Below, piece by piece: positions 47,603-59,742 of a DNA stretch of 64,000 nt (within the stretch, counting starts at the first letter, position 1; each line of letters begins with the position of its first letter). Position numbers and translations under genes: made by a program. The notes beneath the pieces are model-generated. The model was not told the DNA's origin and made no database searches. It saw only the letters and a list, made by a program, of their open reading frames with translations. This DNA comes from Drechslerella dactyloides. Lineage: Eukaryota > Ascomycota > Orbiliomycetes > Orbiliales > Orbiliaceae. The stretch is taken from NCBI GenBank assembly GCA_020064725.1, contig JAGTWJ010000007.1, forward strand, positions 434,001-498,000, given 5' to 3'.

Positions 47603-50600
47603 CCCACGTATTTCCGGTCTTCCGTCTTATCTTTGTTCTACACGCTCCCTCCTGTCCTCGTCGACGAGGCTCCGCACCCCACTGCCTGCAACATGTCGGC
47701 CAATGATTGGGCTGTCCAGGATTGTACCGATGAGGTGGTCAGCGGCCCAATGCTCCGCTGCACAGCTGCACATAGCTCGGCTTAACTCTGTATCATTTAT
47801 CATTGTCTCACTCGGTCACTTACATTTTTTATACCCACTACAGGGACAATAGTCCCTGTTTCCTTTATGGTGTTTTCGTTTCGACACTGGTCTCCGTCAT
47901 ATTGTCATCGCTTAGTTCGCTCCCTGGATGGCGTCTCCTATAGCTTCGTTTTCATTTCTCTCACCATTTACTCACGATCTTTCGGTCCAGCACCTCTGGA
48001 TACCTGCATACGCATAACCATGCTTATGCATCGACACCTCACACCTATCTTCACATCATCCTTTCCCATTCCCATCCCCCCTTCCCGTGCTTCGGACGTC
48101 CATGATAATTCTTTGGGAACCGAACCTACCACGTTTGTATTCATCCTTTGTCATATCCTTCTGCTACTGTTATCTTCCATTTACGTGCAAAGGAGTTCGG
48201 TGTGCGTGAAACATCAAGAGCGGCGACTACGATAGTTTTTGGCCCCCTTTCTACACTTACTTAGTCCTCACTTAGGTAAATGTCTAATTTATTCAATTCT
48301 CCAAACAAAACGGCTATCTACTCGTATTACAGTCGTCTAAGCTTCGACTCATCTCGACGTAGCGATGATCAAAGAACTGACGGGCTCTATTTCGCCGAGG
48401 ATCTACCATGTCTGACGAGTACAACGTACCTGTCGAGTAACATTATGTACCTTCTAAGTTATTTACCCAGCCTCACATAAATCGTAGAAATGTTCGTAGC
48501 CGACACAAGATACTACCATACTATGGAGCTCCTGACATATATATGCATAGCCATACATTTGGAGCCGGAGGTTCCCGAAGTATTGTTACGGTAAGAACCT
48601 TGTCTCGCAGGCCAGACGCCTTAGCGGTATGTGAAAGAATACAACGAACGCTGCCACCATGTTGACAAGCAAACTGGCATGCGATTTAACACCGACTCCT
48701 GTGTCACATGTGCCATTTGGTTGAGATTGTCGTAACAAACCAGTACCGAGTCTTTATTGTTAACATGTTGCGGTTTCTGTGTCATTGAGTCCAAATTGTG
48801 TGCTGCGCTTGTAGATAGTGCCGTCCTGCGCCTCCCAGGTGCAAGGAAATATATATTTTAGAACACCATAGACGCATCCTGCCGACTTCATAGGCTCATA
48901 TACTATTGACCGCAGAGCCTCTCATGAACCACCACCCTCGTTCGACTAGTAACGCTGCAATCATGCATTTGGGATATCGATAGAAGTCTAGTTGACAGTA
49001 TACATGACGGTGGTTATTAACACCGGACATGCGGAATGGAAAGCTTTCGATTTTGCTACTTGTATCGATTGACTTCATGAAAAGATTGGCACATATTCCT
49101 GTAGAGTGAACGGGGGAAGCTTTCTAAAGACCTGATAGTCTCGGCTCGAACCGAACTTATGGTAACTAGTGACCTCCAAAGCATGAAACGGAGATATCGC
49201 GACGTCACCTAAGAGCCACACCATCAGGTATATGTTAAGCGTCATGTTAGTCTTTCCTGGTGCTTTTGATATGAGGCGAAGTCGATCATGTTATTTCCAA
49301 TGCCAATGGGCAAGAGACATAGCCAATTGGAAAACCATAGTAGTTTGTATCTGGTAGCTGCATTCCATCAATAATAAACTCGATGCTACAATATTCCAAG
49401 TGCTAGCGCTTCCTGTCACATCGCGGCTAGCTAGTAGAAGATAGTGGAGCCGGGGAGTAGTTGTGCAATTCCATAGAAGCTTTTGAGCATGCATCATATC
49501 ATGTATGATAAGTTTGCGATGATATTGCAGATTGATCAAGGGTAAGCGTATAATAGACTCCTCTTGGAGAATTGTAGAGGTCCAGAACCATAACTGCCAT
49601 AAGAAAATGATTTGAAGGGACATAGTTATCCCTTCTCGACACTGCCTACCAGCACGAGAGGGTCTATGACAGAGGTGCTGGATCATAGTCTGAGCTCAGA
49701 GGCTAATCAGTATCCATATCGATATCTCGATGGATACCTCGTTCCTTCCATCTTTCAAAGCCGGTGTATATGTATATACATGGGGTTTTTGTAGTTGGTT
49801 CGCTATGGTCTCTGCATAATTTCCTCCGTGAGAGGACGCCATGCTGTTTTCTTGCAAGATAGTTGAATTCTCATGTTATCCTCATGTTCCAGTGACCGTC
49901 GGCCCTTCTCAATTTCATAGGACTGGTTGGTGACACGCATAAGGAATATAGCTCGACCTGTGCCACAGGCTGCTTCGCTATGATCGATGGGCGCCATCGA
50001 ATTTAGCGACCACGATGGCTACTTGAGGGTCGGGGACGTGTATCTTTTAATCGTAGCTATGGACGTGTGAGCTATGGTTTCAAGCATGAGAGTGTGCTTC
50101 CGGAATGGATACATAAATGAAACTGATGATTCACTTCGAGAGAAGTAATTCGATTGTATCTCATTGCATACATCAATTAGACGAGACCTTCGATAGTGCA
50201 TGAGTGAGGTTTTTGTGCATCTCTAGTATAAAACATGAGCTTCGGGGGTCGTTCTAGTGTCGTCGGAAGTGGAATGTATTGCTTGTCGAGAATATATCGT
50301 AATGGTACATAGTGGGATAGGAGTGTCTTCCTCGAGACTTCCATAACCCTCGAAGGCCTACTTCATAAATATAAATCAGCGCCAATCCCGCATCACTAGA
50401 GAGCCACTTCGTAGGCTGCTATATCTCAGCAGAACTTTGGCGGGTCATAATGTGACGACATTCGACTCGCATATCTATACGATCGGTGATGGTAAGACGT
50501 GATTAGTTCCATCGGGTTCCGCAGATTTGGGAGGCTTTCCCCCCCACAGACGACAGCATGATATGAATTCTCATTTGTTGTCTCTCATCCGAGCTCACCA

Positions 50601-50825
50601 AGTTTAAATTCCCATAAGCTGTTGCTATGGTTTTTGGTCATGGAGAATTTGAGAGTGTATCGATCCTAATTACGAGCATAAAGTCGCATTCATTTTCATC
50701 ATAATTTCATCTCGACATTTTATAGTCGCGATCTGCGCACAGATGCACGGCGTCTTCCAATCGTCTGCGCGTATCGATATCAGCCTGTCTCGTTCGCTAA
50801 AGCTGCCCTAGTTTACATCTCTGGC
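47603..50825. other. Gene-poor AT-rich spacer
   Basis: A T/C-rich 3' UTR of the Erf4-like gene runs into AT-rich sequence with many TATATA runs and no supported gene. One copy of the dispersed motif lies at 48598-48626. Fragments of retroelement may extend into the right part, but I cannot identify them. Confidence 0.45.
48598..48626 (-). repeat. Copy of dispersed motif
   Basis: On the reverse strand it reads CGCTAAGGCGTCTGGCCTGC followed by GAGACAAGG, matching the copies at 32524 and 60171 over about 24 bases with few changes. Confidence 0.7.
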
Positions 50826-51260
50826 TCAGGCATGGGTGCCTCTTCGGAAAAAGTTCCTCATTAGATCTACGATTTCGGTCTTAGTCTTGACCGCGGTGGT
50901 TGGCACGACGTGAATCAGAGCGCCCAGGCGCGGTTCATCTTTCTCCTCTTCGTCATCCGAAGTCTCCAACAACGCTCGCGCGTCTGCCGCCAGCTGCGGG
51001 TTGCTCTGTATTGCCTGCGCTAGTCTCCAGGACGAGCGTTCCTTGTCAACCGTTGCCTTGTTCAAGTCTCTCTGCTCCTTCGGGATCATAGGTTGCTGGC
51101 AGTCCGTGGACATGTGGCCCTTCCGTAACCTCCTAGCTGGAGTAAAAGCCGAGGTTCTGATGAATCTGCAGTCTGTCCCGAAATAGAGCTGCACATCGTG
51201 TAGCTCCTGGCTTGTGAGACAATCTTTATAACTGAAAGGATCGGATCTCATGCTCAGCAT
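50826..51260 (-). pseudogene. Gag-like zinc-knuckle fragment (tentative)
   Basis: A 144-residue open frame contains a KGHMSTDCQQP segment that looks like the second half of a CCHC zinc knuckle. The expected first two cysteines are missing; ARRLRK stands in their place. A charged Lys/Glu/Asp tail follows. It lies on the same strand as the reverse transcriptase remnant but downstream of it, so it may belong to another, nested or rearranged copy. The match is motif-level only. Confidence 0.35.
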
Positions 51261-53730
51261 ACTCGGTTTTTCGACACAGAATAGCTGTATATATCATGAT
51301 CCATTCCGATGCGGCAAGGCGCTGACGATTTGGTCTAACTGAAAGTTATTGCTGGGCGCGCTTGCATAAGTTTCTGATTTCGAAACAAGCGAGGCCAGAA
51401 TCAAGGTATCCCTTCAAACTTGGTTACATGGCTTTGGCTTGCTTGCTTTTGTTTCGTGGTAGAGGCACCATTTGATGGCTGGTTGAATGCACGAAAGCTC
51501 AAGATGTATAATCATATTCCTGGTCCCACCGCTTGATATATATTGTCGAGATTGCTTTTGAGGTGTATTGATGATGCATCCGAGGATTGAGGATACAGCG
51601 GTGTGCCAATAGGCCCAGCTACGAATTCATCGAGTTGATAATTTAGCATAGCCGTATACTTCAGTGACATGGTTTGTGGATAGCAAATAGTATTTTATTC
51701 ATATCCAGTTCGAAAATTGCGCCTCATTCATCAAATTTGTATCTGTGGCAAGCCTGACCCCGCAGGAGTGTCCGCACCCATAAGTCAACTGGCAGTCATA
51801 GCCAGCTGTTGGAATTCGCATCGCGCAGAGGAGTATCCTAGCTGATTCTCGTGCGGTTGTAATTGTAAACTATACATGAAAGTGTGGTTGCAAGATCAGT
51901 CATGTCTCTTCTTCATCCTAGTTTGTGCTTCGGGACCACGTTGCATGTGAAAGTCCCAGCAATCCATTCGTACTCTATACTCATGCGAGGTTGATCAAGA
52001 AATCCCATCACCGTCACACCCATAGGAATGAGGCAGATTATATACGATACCATAGGCGGGAGTAAGTTGTTCGCGCGGGTCTGTAGCACATAGGGCGAAC
52101 CCAAGTCTCAGACTTATATGATCATCCCATATCGACAACATAGGACTATTTGTTATAGCATTTGCGTCTTGAGAAGGTGGTAGCATTTGTTGGCGACTTT
52201 TGGTCCCTGAGTTCGGTCGATGTCATAAACGCTGCCAAAAAGCGCCAGGTAGTGACCATATCAGAGACCGAGGCACTCCTGTAATCAATGATGAGCTCAT
52301 CCGTATCATAGGTGTTTGAAGGCTAATATAGGAGAGCCTACAACTTCCATTTGCGGTTTTCGATTTGCTGTTGGGTGGTCTTTTGGTAAGATGTATAAGT
52401 ATTGATAGTTATATGCCGTTTTGTCCCATATTCTTGGAGGGTTCGATTGCGCGGTGGTATATATCGAAGCTAAAACATGAAACGGCAGATGGACCGTCAG
52501 GACTAGAATGAAGATGATAGATTTGCAGAGACCACAGACATGGATTCAAGATGCATGTGTCCCTGTCATAACAGCAGTCGGATGAAACTGCGATGGCTTG
52601 GTATTTTAGCATCAATTGATCAACCGGCCAGCTGGTTGTTATATAAATCCTATTCATTTGCATGATTTGGCTTGTTTGAGTGAGATTTGCGCTGCATGCA
52701 AGCTTGCTGCCGCCAGTCATGATGGGACACCAGCTCTTAAAAGTCATGTCGTATGATCGATAGCGAAAAATTAGAGACTATCAGGTAGGTATACCAGCAG
52801 TGTCATCAACGTTGTAGCTATATTGCTTGCGAGGTCATTCAGAACGTGAGTGCGGTCTTCCTGCATCAGATATATTATAAGATGCCGTCAGGGTACGTTT
52901 TTGGCGTATTCGACATTTTTGCCTTGTATACTATCCGCTTCGATCATGTTTCGATTCGTGATTCTTTTCGGCCTGTTTAGTTTGAACAACATATATATAT
53001 GCCTGATTTCTCTGGGATATTCGCACTCTTATGACTGGGTGAATCGTCATATTTAGCCATAGGTCGATAAGCTTCATAAATTTTGAACTAGTTGTTCGAC
53101 TCGTGAGCTAGACTGCCAGTGGCAGTCCTACCCGCGCGATCCATAAAAGAGACGACTGGCCGGTTTGTATGTCATGGCGAGGTGATCTGTGTCTAAAAAA
53201 TATATCATTCCCTTTGGGAACATATCAAGGGATCTGTGCATCGTATGGCTATGCTATACAGGTTTCCATAAAATGGGTATCGCTTCGTAGACTTGCTGAG
53301 ATACTTTAGTCATATAGCGTAGATTCTTCATGTCTTGGAATCTTGGTTCGGGAGTAACATGTCTTGCGCAAAATCGTCGCTGGACCCGACACCGCCCATA
53401 ATACCAGCGATGTACGTGCATATGTGGTCATGCAACCGCTGCAGGCACGAGATAGCATCCGCCAGCACCCGCGGTGAAGGCGTTCACGTCCATACAGCAA
53501 TCGACCTCTTCTCGTGGTGATGAGTGGTCATCTCATCCTCTACGTGCCAACTTTAAGATCCAACATTCGGTCCGCCCGGCATGGAAGTCGATGATCCAGC
53601 CCATAAGGGGCTTGGCGAAGCGTGTTGGTTGTGTAAGATCTCGTCGACATATGATTTATAAACCTAATCATGCCGTTGATCGCCGCTGGTAGGCATGAGA
53701 TGACCCCTTTTATTTCCTGACAGACGTGTA

Positions 53731-54060
53731 TCATGTGATGGTCTGTTCGATCGTATTACGAAGGTACGCAAACATACCTAATACCGAGTTGAAGGCAGAC
53801 TTGTACACATGGCCCATGTGCATTGGGACCGCCCAATATCCATTGGCTGCGTCCGCCTTGAAAAAACAGCGAAAACGGGCCTGTCCCATCATGTCGAGCA
53901 ACGGCTCCAGCCTCGGAATCGGATAGTTTGAACGTATGGTCACCTTATTAATAGGCACATAGTTGTGTGTCATTCTCAAACCACCGTTCTCTTTTCGCAC
54001 AAACCGTATCCGAGCTGCCCAGGGGCCTTCGCACGGCGTGATTATCCCCGCCTCGATCAT
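53731..54060 (-). pseudogene. Reverse transcriptase fragment of Gypsy-type pol
   Basis: The frame shows the order typical of Ty3/Gypsy RT: MIEAGIITPCEGPWA, a GGLRM-x4-Y-x-PINKVT block, YPIPR, then KADAANGYWAVPM and a KSAFNS segment. Several conserved residues have changed (for example FRCFFKAD where FSKxD is expected). The frame stops before the YxDD region; related sequence resumes in other frames toward 53.3 kb. It is a non-functional relic. Confidence 0.8.
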
Positions 54061-56450
54061 TTTTGATTGTCATGCCGAGGTTCAAACTGAGCGCAAGTGG
54101 TTATTTCGTCGCTAGACATGAGTGCATCCACTTCGTGTATCGGTGGCGGTGTACCGTCGATTATATACCATAAAAGGCAACATGAGCTGTTCGCGACCAG
54201 AGATTGTAGATGGAACTCCTCACGGGACATGAAAGGCGTGTTCGGATAGTTGTACATGTTGGCAGCGGTGGACGTTTGTGCTGTATATCTTCCACGCTCA
54301 AGATATCATTTTCGTATCGCTCATTCCAGTCGCTCAATCGGCGCTGTGCTTTTACACAATGATTTTCTTTGCAGCTGGGTCATAGAAGTCGTCGAAAATG
54401 TCTGGAGTCGTTTCCCCATCGTTGGTTGGGGTCAATGTGTGCATGCATGTATATTCTCGAAGAGGCGGATCATGAAACTGCACTGAACGCCTAGACGCCT
54501 GAATTAAGAAATCCGCTGAGAGCATGAGGCTGGCAGCGAGAAGCTTATCAGTATGACTTTCATAATAGGTATATATATAATGATAGCCCTTTCGGCCATA
54601 AGATATCAGAGAATCCATCAAATATGACATCCTTGGATAGGCTGACTTCTATCTGTCGGGACATATGCTCCCGTGACTTCTTTCTCAAATTTGACTTTGA
54701 TGATCTCTGCGATGGTAAGAGGCTTCTTCTCGTAGTATACATACGCTTTGGACTTCTCGTATGCTGCCAGGACGGGGGCTTCATCTATATGCAAGTTCGT
54801 GTCCGGGATATCGAGAGAGCCTGGTCCTGGAACGCAGGAAAAGCGATCTGGACTGGGGGTCTACATATAGTGTACCCGATGAGCACACGTGTCTGATTAT
54901 TATCCATGGCCCGGAACACCCTCCCGAATTCTTCATTCCGCTGCTCGAGCGTTGGCGGTGGAGTCTGGCGACTCTTTGCATTTGATGTCCAGAGTTGCCA
55001 TGAATATTTCAGCGTTCCGGTATTGTAAGGCAGCACAGCAATATAAAGTATCGCAGTACAAAGTCGGCGTTAGCATAGTATAGCCTGATATTCCATTGGA
55101 AGTCGATGTACCCAACAAAGATTGACAAGAAAACTGTCGTGATGCTAGTTGAGCGGAAATGTGACTGTAGTATATATAAAATAAATCATCACTGAGGAGG
55201 GGTATCTCCTATCAGCCATGGAGCGGTGGTGTAGCGTTATATGGTCCATGCCAGTGATCCAGCCACAGAAGTTGATAATATATAATATCGTGAGACATTC
55301 GTAGCCGCGCAGGAAACATGGAGGGTAGACGATGTGGTTCGCGAGTGCATGTTCATTCTCCCTGGACTGACGCGGTATCGCATCGCACGGTGACATCACC
55401 GCCTCGTATGCGATCGTGTCTATCTCTCGGAGGGGTCTGTTTCGGAATGCCAGCAGGGTATCGATATAGCGTTGCCTCCAGAGCTACAAGCAAAGGCATT
55501 CTCAATACGACGGTCTTGTACAGAACCCTTGCTCATAGAATTCGCGGTGAATTTCTTTTCGAAGTAAGATCGTGTTTCTTCCAGCAGTGAGACCAGCATC
55601 AAGTTCCATAACGCTCTCCCGGTTCCGTTTTCATCATTTTCGTCGTTCATATCATTCTGTGTCCGTTTGTATGTAGGCTGGTCCTTTCGATATATGGTAG
55701 AAGCCGCAGAAGCTGCAGAACTCTCGGAAGCCAGAGCGTCCCTTCCGCCGCCTTGGCCTCTGCTACCTTCGTAGCCGCTGCCCGTACTGCCGTAGCCTTT
55801 GTTGCTTCTGCTTTGGCCGCTTGTGCTGTAGTTGTTGGCCTAGCCTCTGCTTGAGCTGCTTCTGCCTCTGCCTGCTTGGAAGAGATATTTTCTTTGAACC
55901 GGAACGGCGAGGTGGGTACCGCAGCCTCACCTGCCTTTCTTATCATAGATAGAGGGCAGTGCGTCTGTTTGATGTGCAACATCTGGCTTGTGCTTGAGGA
56001 TAAATTTGCCGACGAGGGCCATAGAAACACGGACGTCGTTACCGGCCTTCTGTTCATCTCGTCTGGAAGCCCAGTCTTTGAGGTTGCTTATTTGGATATA
56101 TATATCCACATCGGCCTGACGATCTGCCCATAAAATGGCGACTGTGCTGACGTCTAGTCCGTTGACTAGATGTAACAGCTTTTGCGGAGACCATACCATT
56201 GTTGGAAACTTCAAGTTCTGTTGGCCAGCGTGCGAGTTGGGCCTTCATCAGCGCCTTACTCGTGGGTAGTATCGATTCTTCGTTTGACTGGACGAGAATA
56301 GAGGTATATATCATCTTTTGTGAGGGCACCCGCGTATTGCATGGGTAGCTGGTGAACAGCGCACCCGATTCGCTGCACATGTGCTCGAGGTGTAAGAACT
56401 GCTTATCGCGTATGGAAGGCCTGACCTTGCGATGGCAAGCAAGAGTTCAT

Positions 56451-59103
56451 GTACAAAAAAAGGGCTGCATTGTTAGTCTGCTTCCGTCTCATGTCTGTCT
56501 CCACAAGACCAGCCCTGCTGTCTTGAACAGGTTTGATGATCGGGAGACATATACTAGGTCCTCCGTTTCAGTAGTCTAGTATTAAGAAGCACCGAATACA
56601 AGACTACCGTTTCATATCGCTGAACATCAGATGTAAGATCTGCGGGTTTATCCATAGTGTGTATATAGCATAAGAAGTCGTCGTTGTGGTAAGTTTTGGG
56701 GGTCGCGAGGTCGGCGCGACTGTACGTATTGTTGAGCGAATGGTCTAGCTTGCACCTTGTTTGTGGTACACAAGGCTACAAACATACGGGGTCGTCACGC
56801 TGGTAACGCGCGCACCTGACATGCTTGAAGGCGCCGCGCAGGCCTACGCTATCGCGTTTGTCAAAGCCATAATCAGGCGCTGGATTTCAGGTTGATGGTG
56901 CATGCGGTGATTGTTGCATGAATGACACGTGCATGCGGTTGCACGCGTGTCCAAAGACGCGGTCGTTTTGATGACCAGTGCACCACAGACTCTGGACTTC
57001 CTGTGCGGTGGTCTGGAGGTGAAACGACGCCGCCAGTGGATGATTGTACGAATGTAGGTGTCAATGTATATGCTGAGGTTTGCGTTTGGGCTGGAGAGAT
57101 GCTACCTCCCTTTGGGGGTTTTCCAAGAAGGTAGCGTATATGTAGGTATATGCAAGGAAAAGGTTTGTCGTCGTTAACCCGTTTTCGAGCAGGTAAACCT
57201 TTGAGGAGAGCATGGCGCGTAGTTCCTTGATTTTTTCTCGAGCTGAAAAGATCTCGCGTGCCTCGTTACAGCCTGAAGATCGCGTAAAAGTCCAGACAGA
57301 GGTTTGACGACGTCATCCGTTGGGCAGGTGTTATCTCTGAAGGAACATATGGCAGAATGGAAGCCGCAGGACCAAGCAGTTGCGTTTTGTGTTTGCCTCT
57401 GAGGACTTGCAACGGAAATAGGATGAGAAGAAGACAGAGACTCCAGGAGCATGTCTAATTGCTGTGTCTGGCATCTTGCGGCACTAAGGCTGCTGTCAGC
57501 TCAAAAACCGCTGTCAACGCCCTGGGGAGATCTACCTACATATGCCAGCTGCTGGAGCCGGGACAGAACGCCAGCAAGGCTGCCAAGTGCGTGAGCAGGA
57601 TGCCAGCAGCATTGTCACCATGGCGAGGTGAGAGGATGCCATGGTGAAGAAGTAAAGGTTGGTGGTGGAGAAGAGTTGCGTGCGATGATGAACGGCGGAG
57701 CGGGCGGTGCTTATAAAGGGCAACGCGGAGGTGACATATTATTTGCGCCGTATATATTCCAGAACCCCCGAGAGCACAGCGGAGCTTCCAGCTCACTCCC
57801 GGTGGAATACCACGATCTCTAGAACCATCTCCATCTCACCTTCATCCCACATCAGCATCCCCAACAGGGCACGCCGTCTATATATCTCGCGGTAGGCAAG
57901 CTTGCATCCACTCATTCAAGACATAGCTGAACGTTGGAATCTGCAGGACCCCGGTGCAAGACACCAGAAGGACCGAGAAGACGAGAGCGAAGAGCACCTA
58001 CATCAGCTCACCCAGTCCGCCATAGCTACTGATTCCCAGGCTTGCCAGAAAGGTCCAGTGTGTTCATCTTGAAGCAGACCTCAAGGGAACAGCTGTCAGT
58101 CGAGCATCGACGTATACCTACAGGTGAGCTCCTGCATTGGTCATCTCATGGTATCTCCTCCGCAAGTACACCGCTCACTGTGCGGGTTTGGCATGAGGCC
58201 TCACTCAGAGAAGCCTAGTCTCGATGCTAGGCGTTATAGAGAGAAGCCAACTGTTGATTTGGAAGCTAACGCTATCTCAATCTACGTAGGAATTGCCTTC
58301 AACAGCGAGCCTCAGTCTACCCAGGACCATCAAGTGCCAGCTTCAACTTGAGCGGAGATTTACGTCCTCTTGCAATCACAAGACGTACTGCCGTACTTCA
58401 CTAACGCAGGGCTGGTTTACGAGAAAAATCACTCCGAGCAGGCGTCTAGAGAATCATACGCCTTAAACTCATCGATACACTCGAGATACCAGCCTCGTGG
58501 ACCAGAACGCACGAAGATCACAAGATACCCAGATCGAAACCAAGCGCGAGAAGACACAACGGAGCGATACCTTCTGGAAACCCAGTCACATCGCCCCAGC
58601 CACAGGACAGCTACCTACCGCTCTACCAGCTACAGCGCCAAAGTCGTCGCTTGTAGCGCACTCATTGGCGCCACTCCAGCGTTCAATTCCAGACATTTCA
58701 CGTGCATCCGCACTCCAGCGTTCGGTTTTGCCTCGTGAACCGCGAGACAAGTTCGGTCCCAGAAATTCTACGTGCATTCGCACTCCAGCGTTCGATTCCA
58801 GAAAATTCCACAGCGCGCGGTGTTGCGCGTGGTATTTCGTCCGCAGCCTCTGATTGGTCGCCCGTCGCCAAAGTGTCCTCTTTGATCATGGCGCGCACAC
58901 CCCAAAAAAGCCGCCGGGTTCGACGAGCACGACCAACCCATCCCATCATCACCATCTCATCCACCAAGACCACCACCAGAACCACCGCTACCACCACCCC
59001 CCTTCCCGCCAACACCATCATTGTCCCCACAGCCGCCGGCGACACCCCGTCCGCGCCCACCAATACACTCGAGAACCCCACCCCGACGCTCAAGGAACCC
59101 GCC
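56451..59103. other. Gene-poor region before sec72
   Basis: No gene can be supported. A TATA-like TTATAAAG at about 57711 is followed by a 1.1-kb C/A-rich stretch with several donor- and acceptor-like signals and only short frames (for example 58124-58351). It could be a long spliced leader of sec72 or a non-coding transcript. The tandem repeat at 58672-58793 is listed separately. Confidence 0.4.
58672..58793. repeat. Three imperfect repeats of CACTCCAGCGTTC in the sec72 promoter
   Basis: The 13-bp unit begins at 58672, 58711 and 58781. The last two copies are preceded by ACGTGCATCCG or ACGTGCATTCG, and each copy is followed at some distance by a CCAGAMATTC-like word. Confidence 0.8.
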
Positions 59104-59742
59104 ATGGACTCCTTCACGCTCCTCCCCGTCACCATCGACGAAAGCTCCAAATCCCTCCTCGAGCGCCCCTCCGCCTCGCCGACGCCCGGCCTCTCCGCCG
59201 CCCTCGCCGACCTGAACAACCTCCACCGCTCCCTCCTGCAATTCGACAACGCGATCCCCCCGCCGCCGGGCCTCATCAACCCAAAGCGCTCCGCCCAGAT
59301 CAACAAGCTGCGGGAATCCGGCAACGCCGCCTTCCGCAAACAGCAGTTCAACGAGGCGATAAAGCTGTACACCTACGCGCTGGAAATGTGCCTCACCCGC
59401 CCGCCCTGGGAGCAGTCGGCCCTCGTCCGCGAAGAGGCCTCCATGATCTACTCGAACCGCGCGCAGGCAAACATCGCCTCCCGCAACTGGGCCGACGGCA
59501 TGTGCGACGCCGAGATGAGCTGCGGGCTTAAACCCAAGGACAACGTCAAGGCGTGGTACCGCCGCGCGCTGTGTCTCAAGGAGATGGGCAAGCTGGAGGA
59601 TGCGCGCGAGGTGCTCGAGATGGGCAGCGAGTGGGAGATTGAGAATCAGGGCAAGACGGACGGCGACCTTCGTGCGCTGCTGAGGGATGTGGCCAAGGCG
59701 CTGGAGGAGAAGGAGGAGAAGGAGAAGGCTGTCGCCGCCTGA
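59104..59742 (+). CDS. sec72: Sec72, TPR subunit of the ER post-translational translocon
   Basis: Sec72 is the cytosolic TPR partner of the Sec62/Sec63 complex and binds Hsp70 or ribosome-bound chaperone tails during import into the ER. From the Met at 59104 it is 212 residues, the family's usual length, with an N-terminal MDSFTLLPVTID that matches fungal homologues. The family landmark PPPPGLINPKRSAQINKL precedes three TPR motifs (about residues 85-190): SGNAAFRKQQFNEAIKLYT, then YSNRAQANIASRNW, then KAWYRRALCLKEMGKLEDA. A Glu/Lys-rich helix ends the protein. An in-frame ATG at 58888 would add 72 basic, Thr/Pro-rich residues with no family match. I prefer the shorter start but cannot exclude the longer one. 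No intron is needed. Confidence 0.88.
   Translation: MDSFTLLPVTIDESSKSLLERPSASPTPGLSAALADLNNLHRSLLQFDNAIPPPPGLINPKRSAQINKLRESGNAAFRKQQFNEAIKLYTYALEMCLTRPPWEQSALVREEASMIYSNRAQANIASRNWADGMCDAEMSCGLKPKDNVKAWYRRALCLKEMGKLEDAREVLEMGSEWEIENQGKTDGDLRALLRDVAKALEEKEEKEKAVAA

Larger units (their letters stand above)
50826..56450 (-). mobile_element. Decayed Ty3/Gypsy-type retroelement, limits uncertain
   Basis: On the minus strand, from high to low coordinates, there are short coding-like fragments in shifting frames. Gag-like pieces with an Ala/Lys/Glu-rich coiled segment lie at 56400-55420. A pol-like lead-in with a PTLEQRNEEFGR segment follows at 55036-54785. The reverse transcriptase core is at 54060-53731, and weak pol fragments continue to about 52 kb. 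Frames are broken by stops and shifts throughout, so the element is dead. I did not find long terminal repeats by eye, so the ends are approximate. Confidence 0.5.

Noticed and set aside
58854..59531. 225-codon frame overlapping sec72 on the same strand
   Set aside because: This is a Pro/His/Arg-rich shadow frame of GC-rich sec72 coding sequence.
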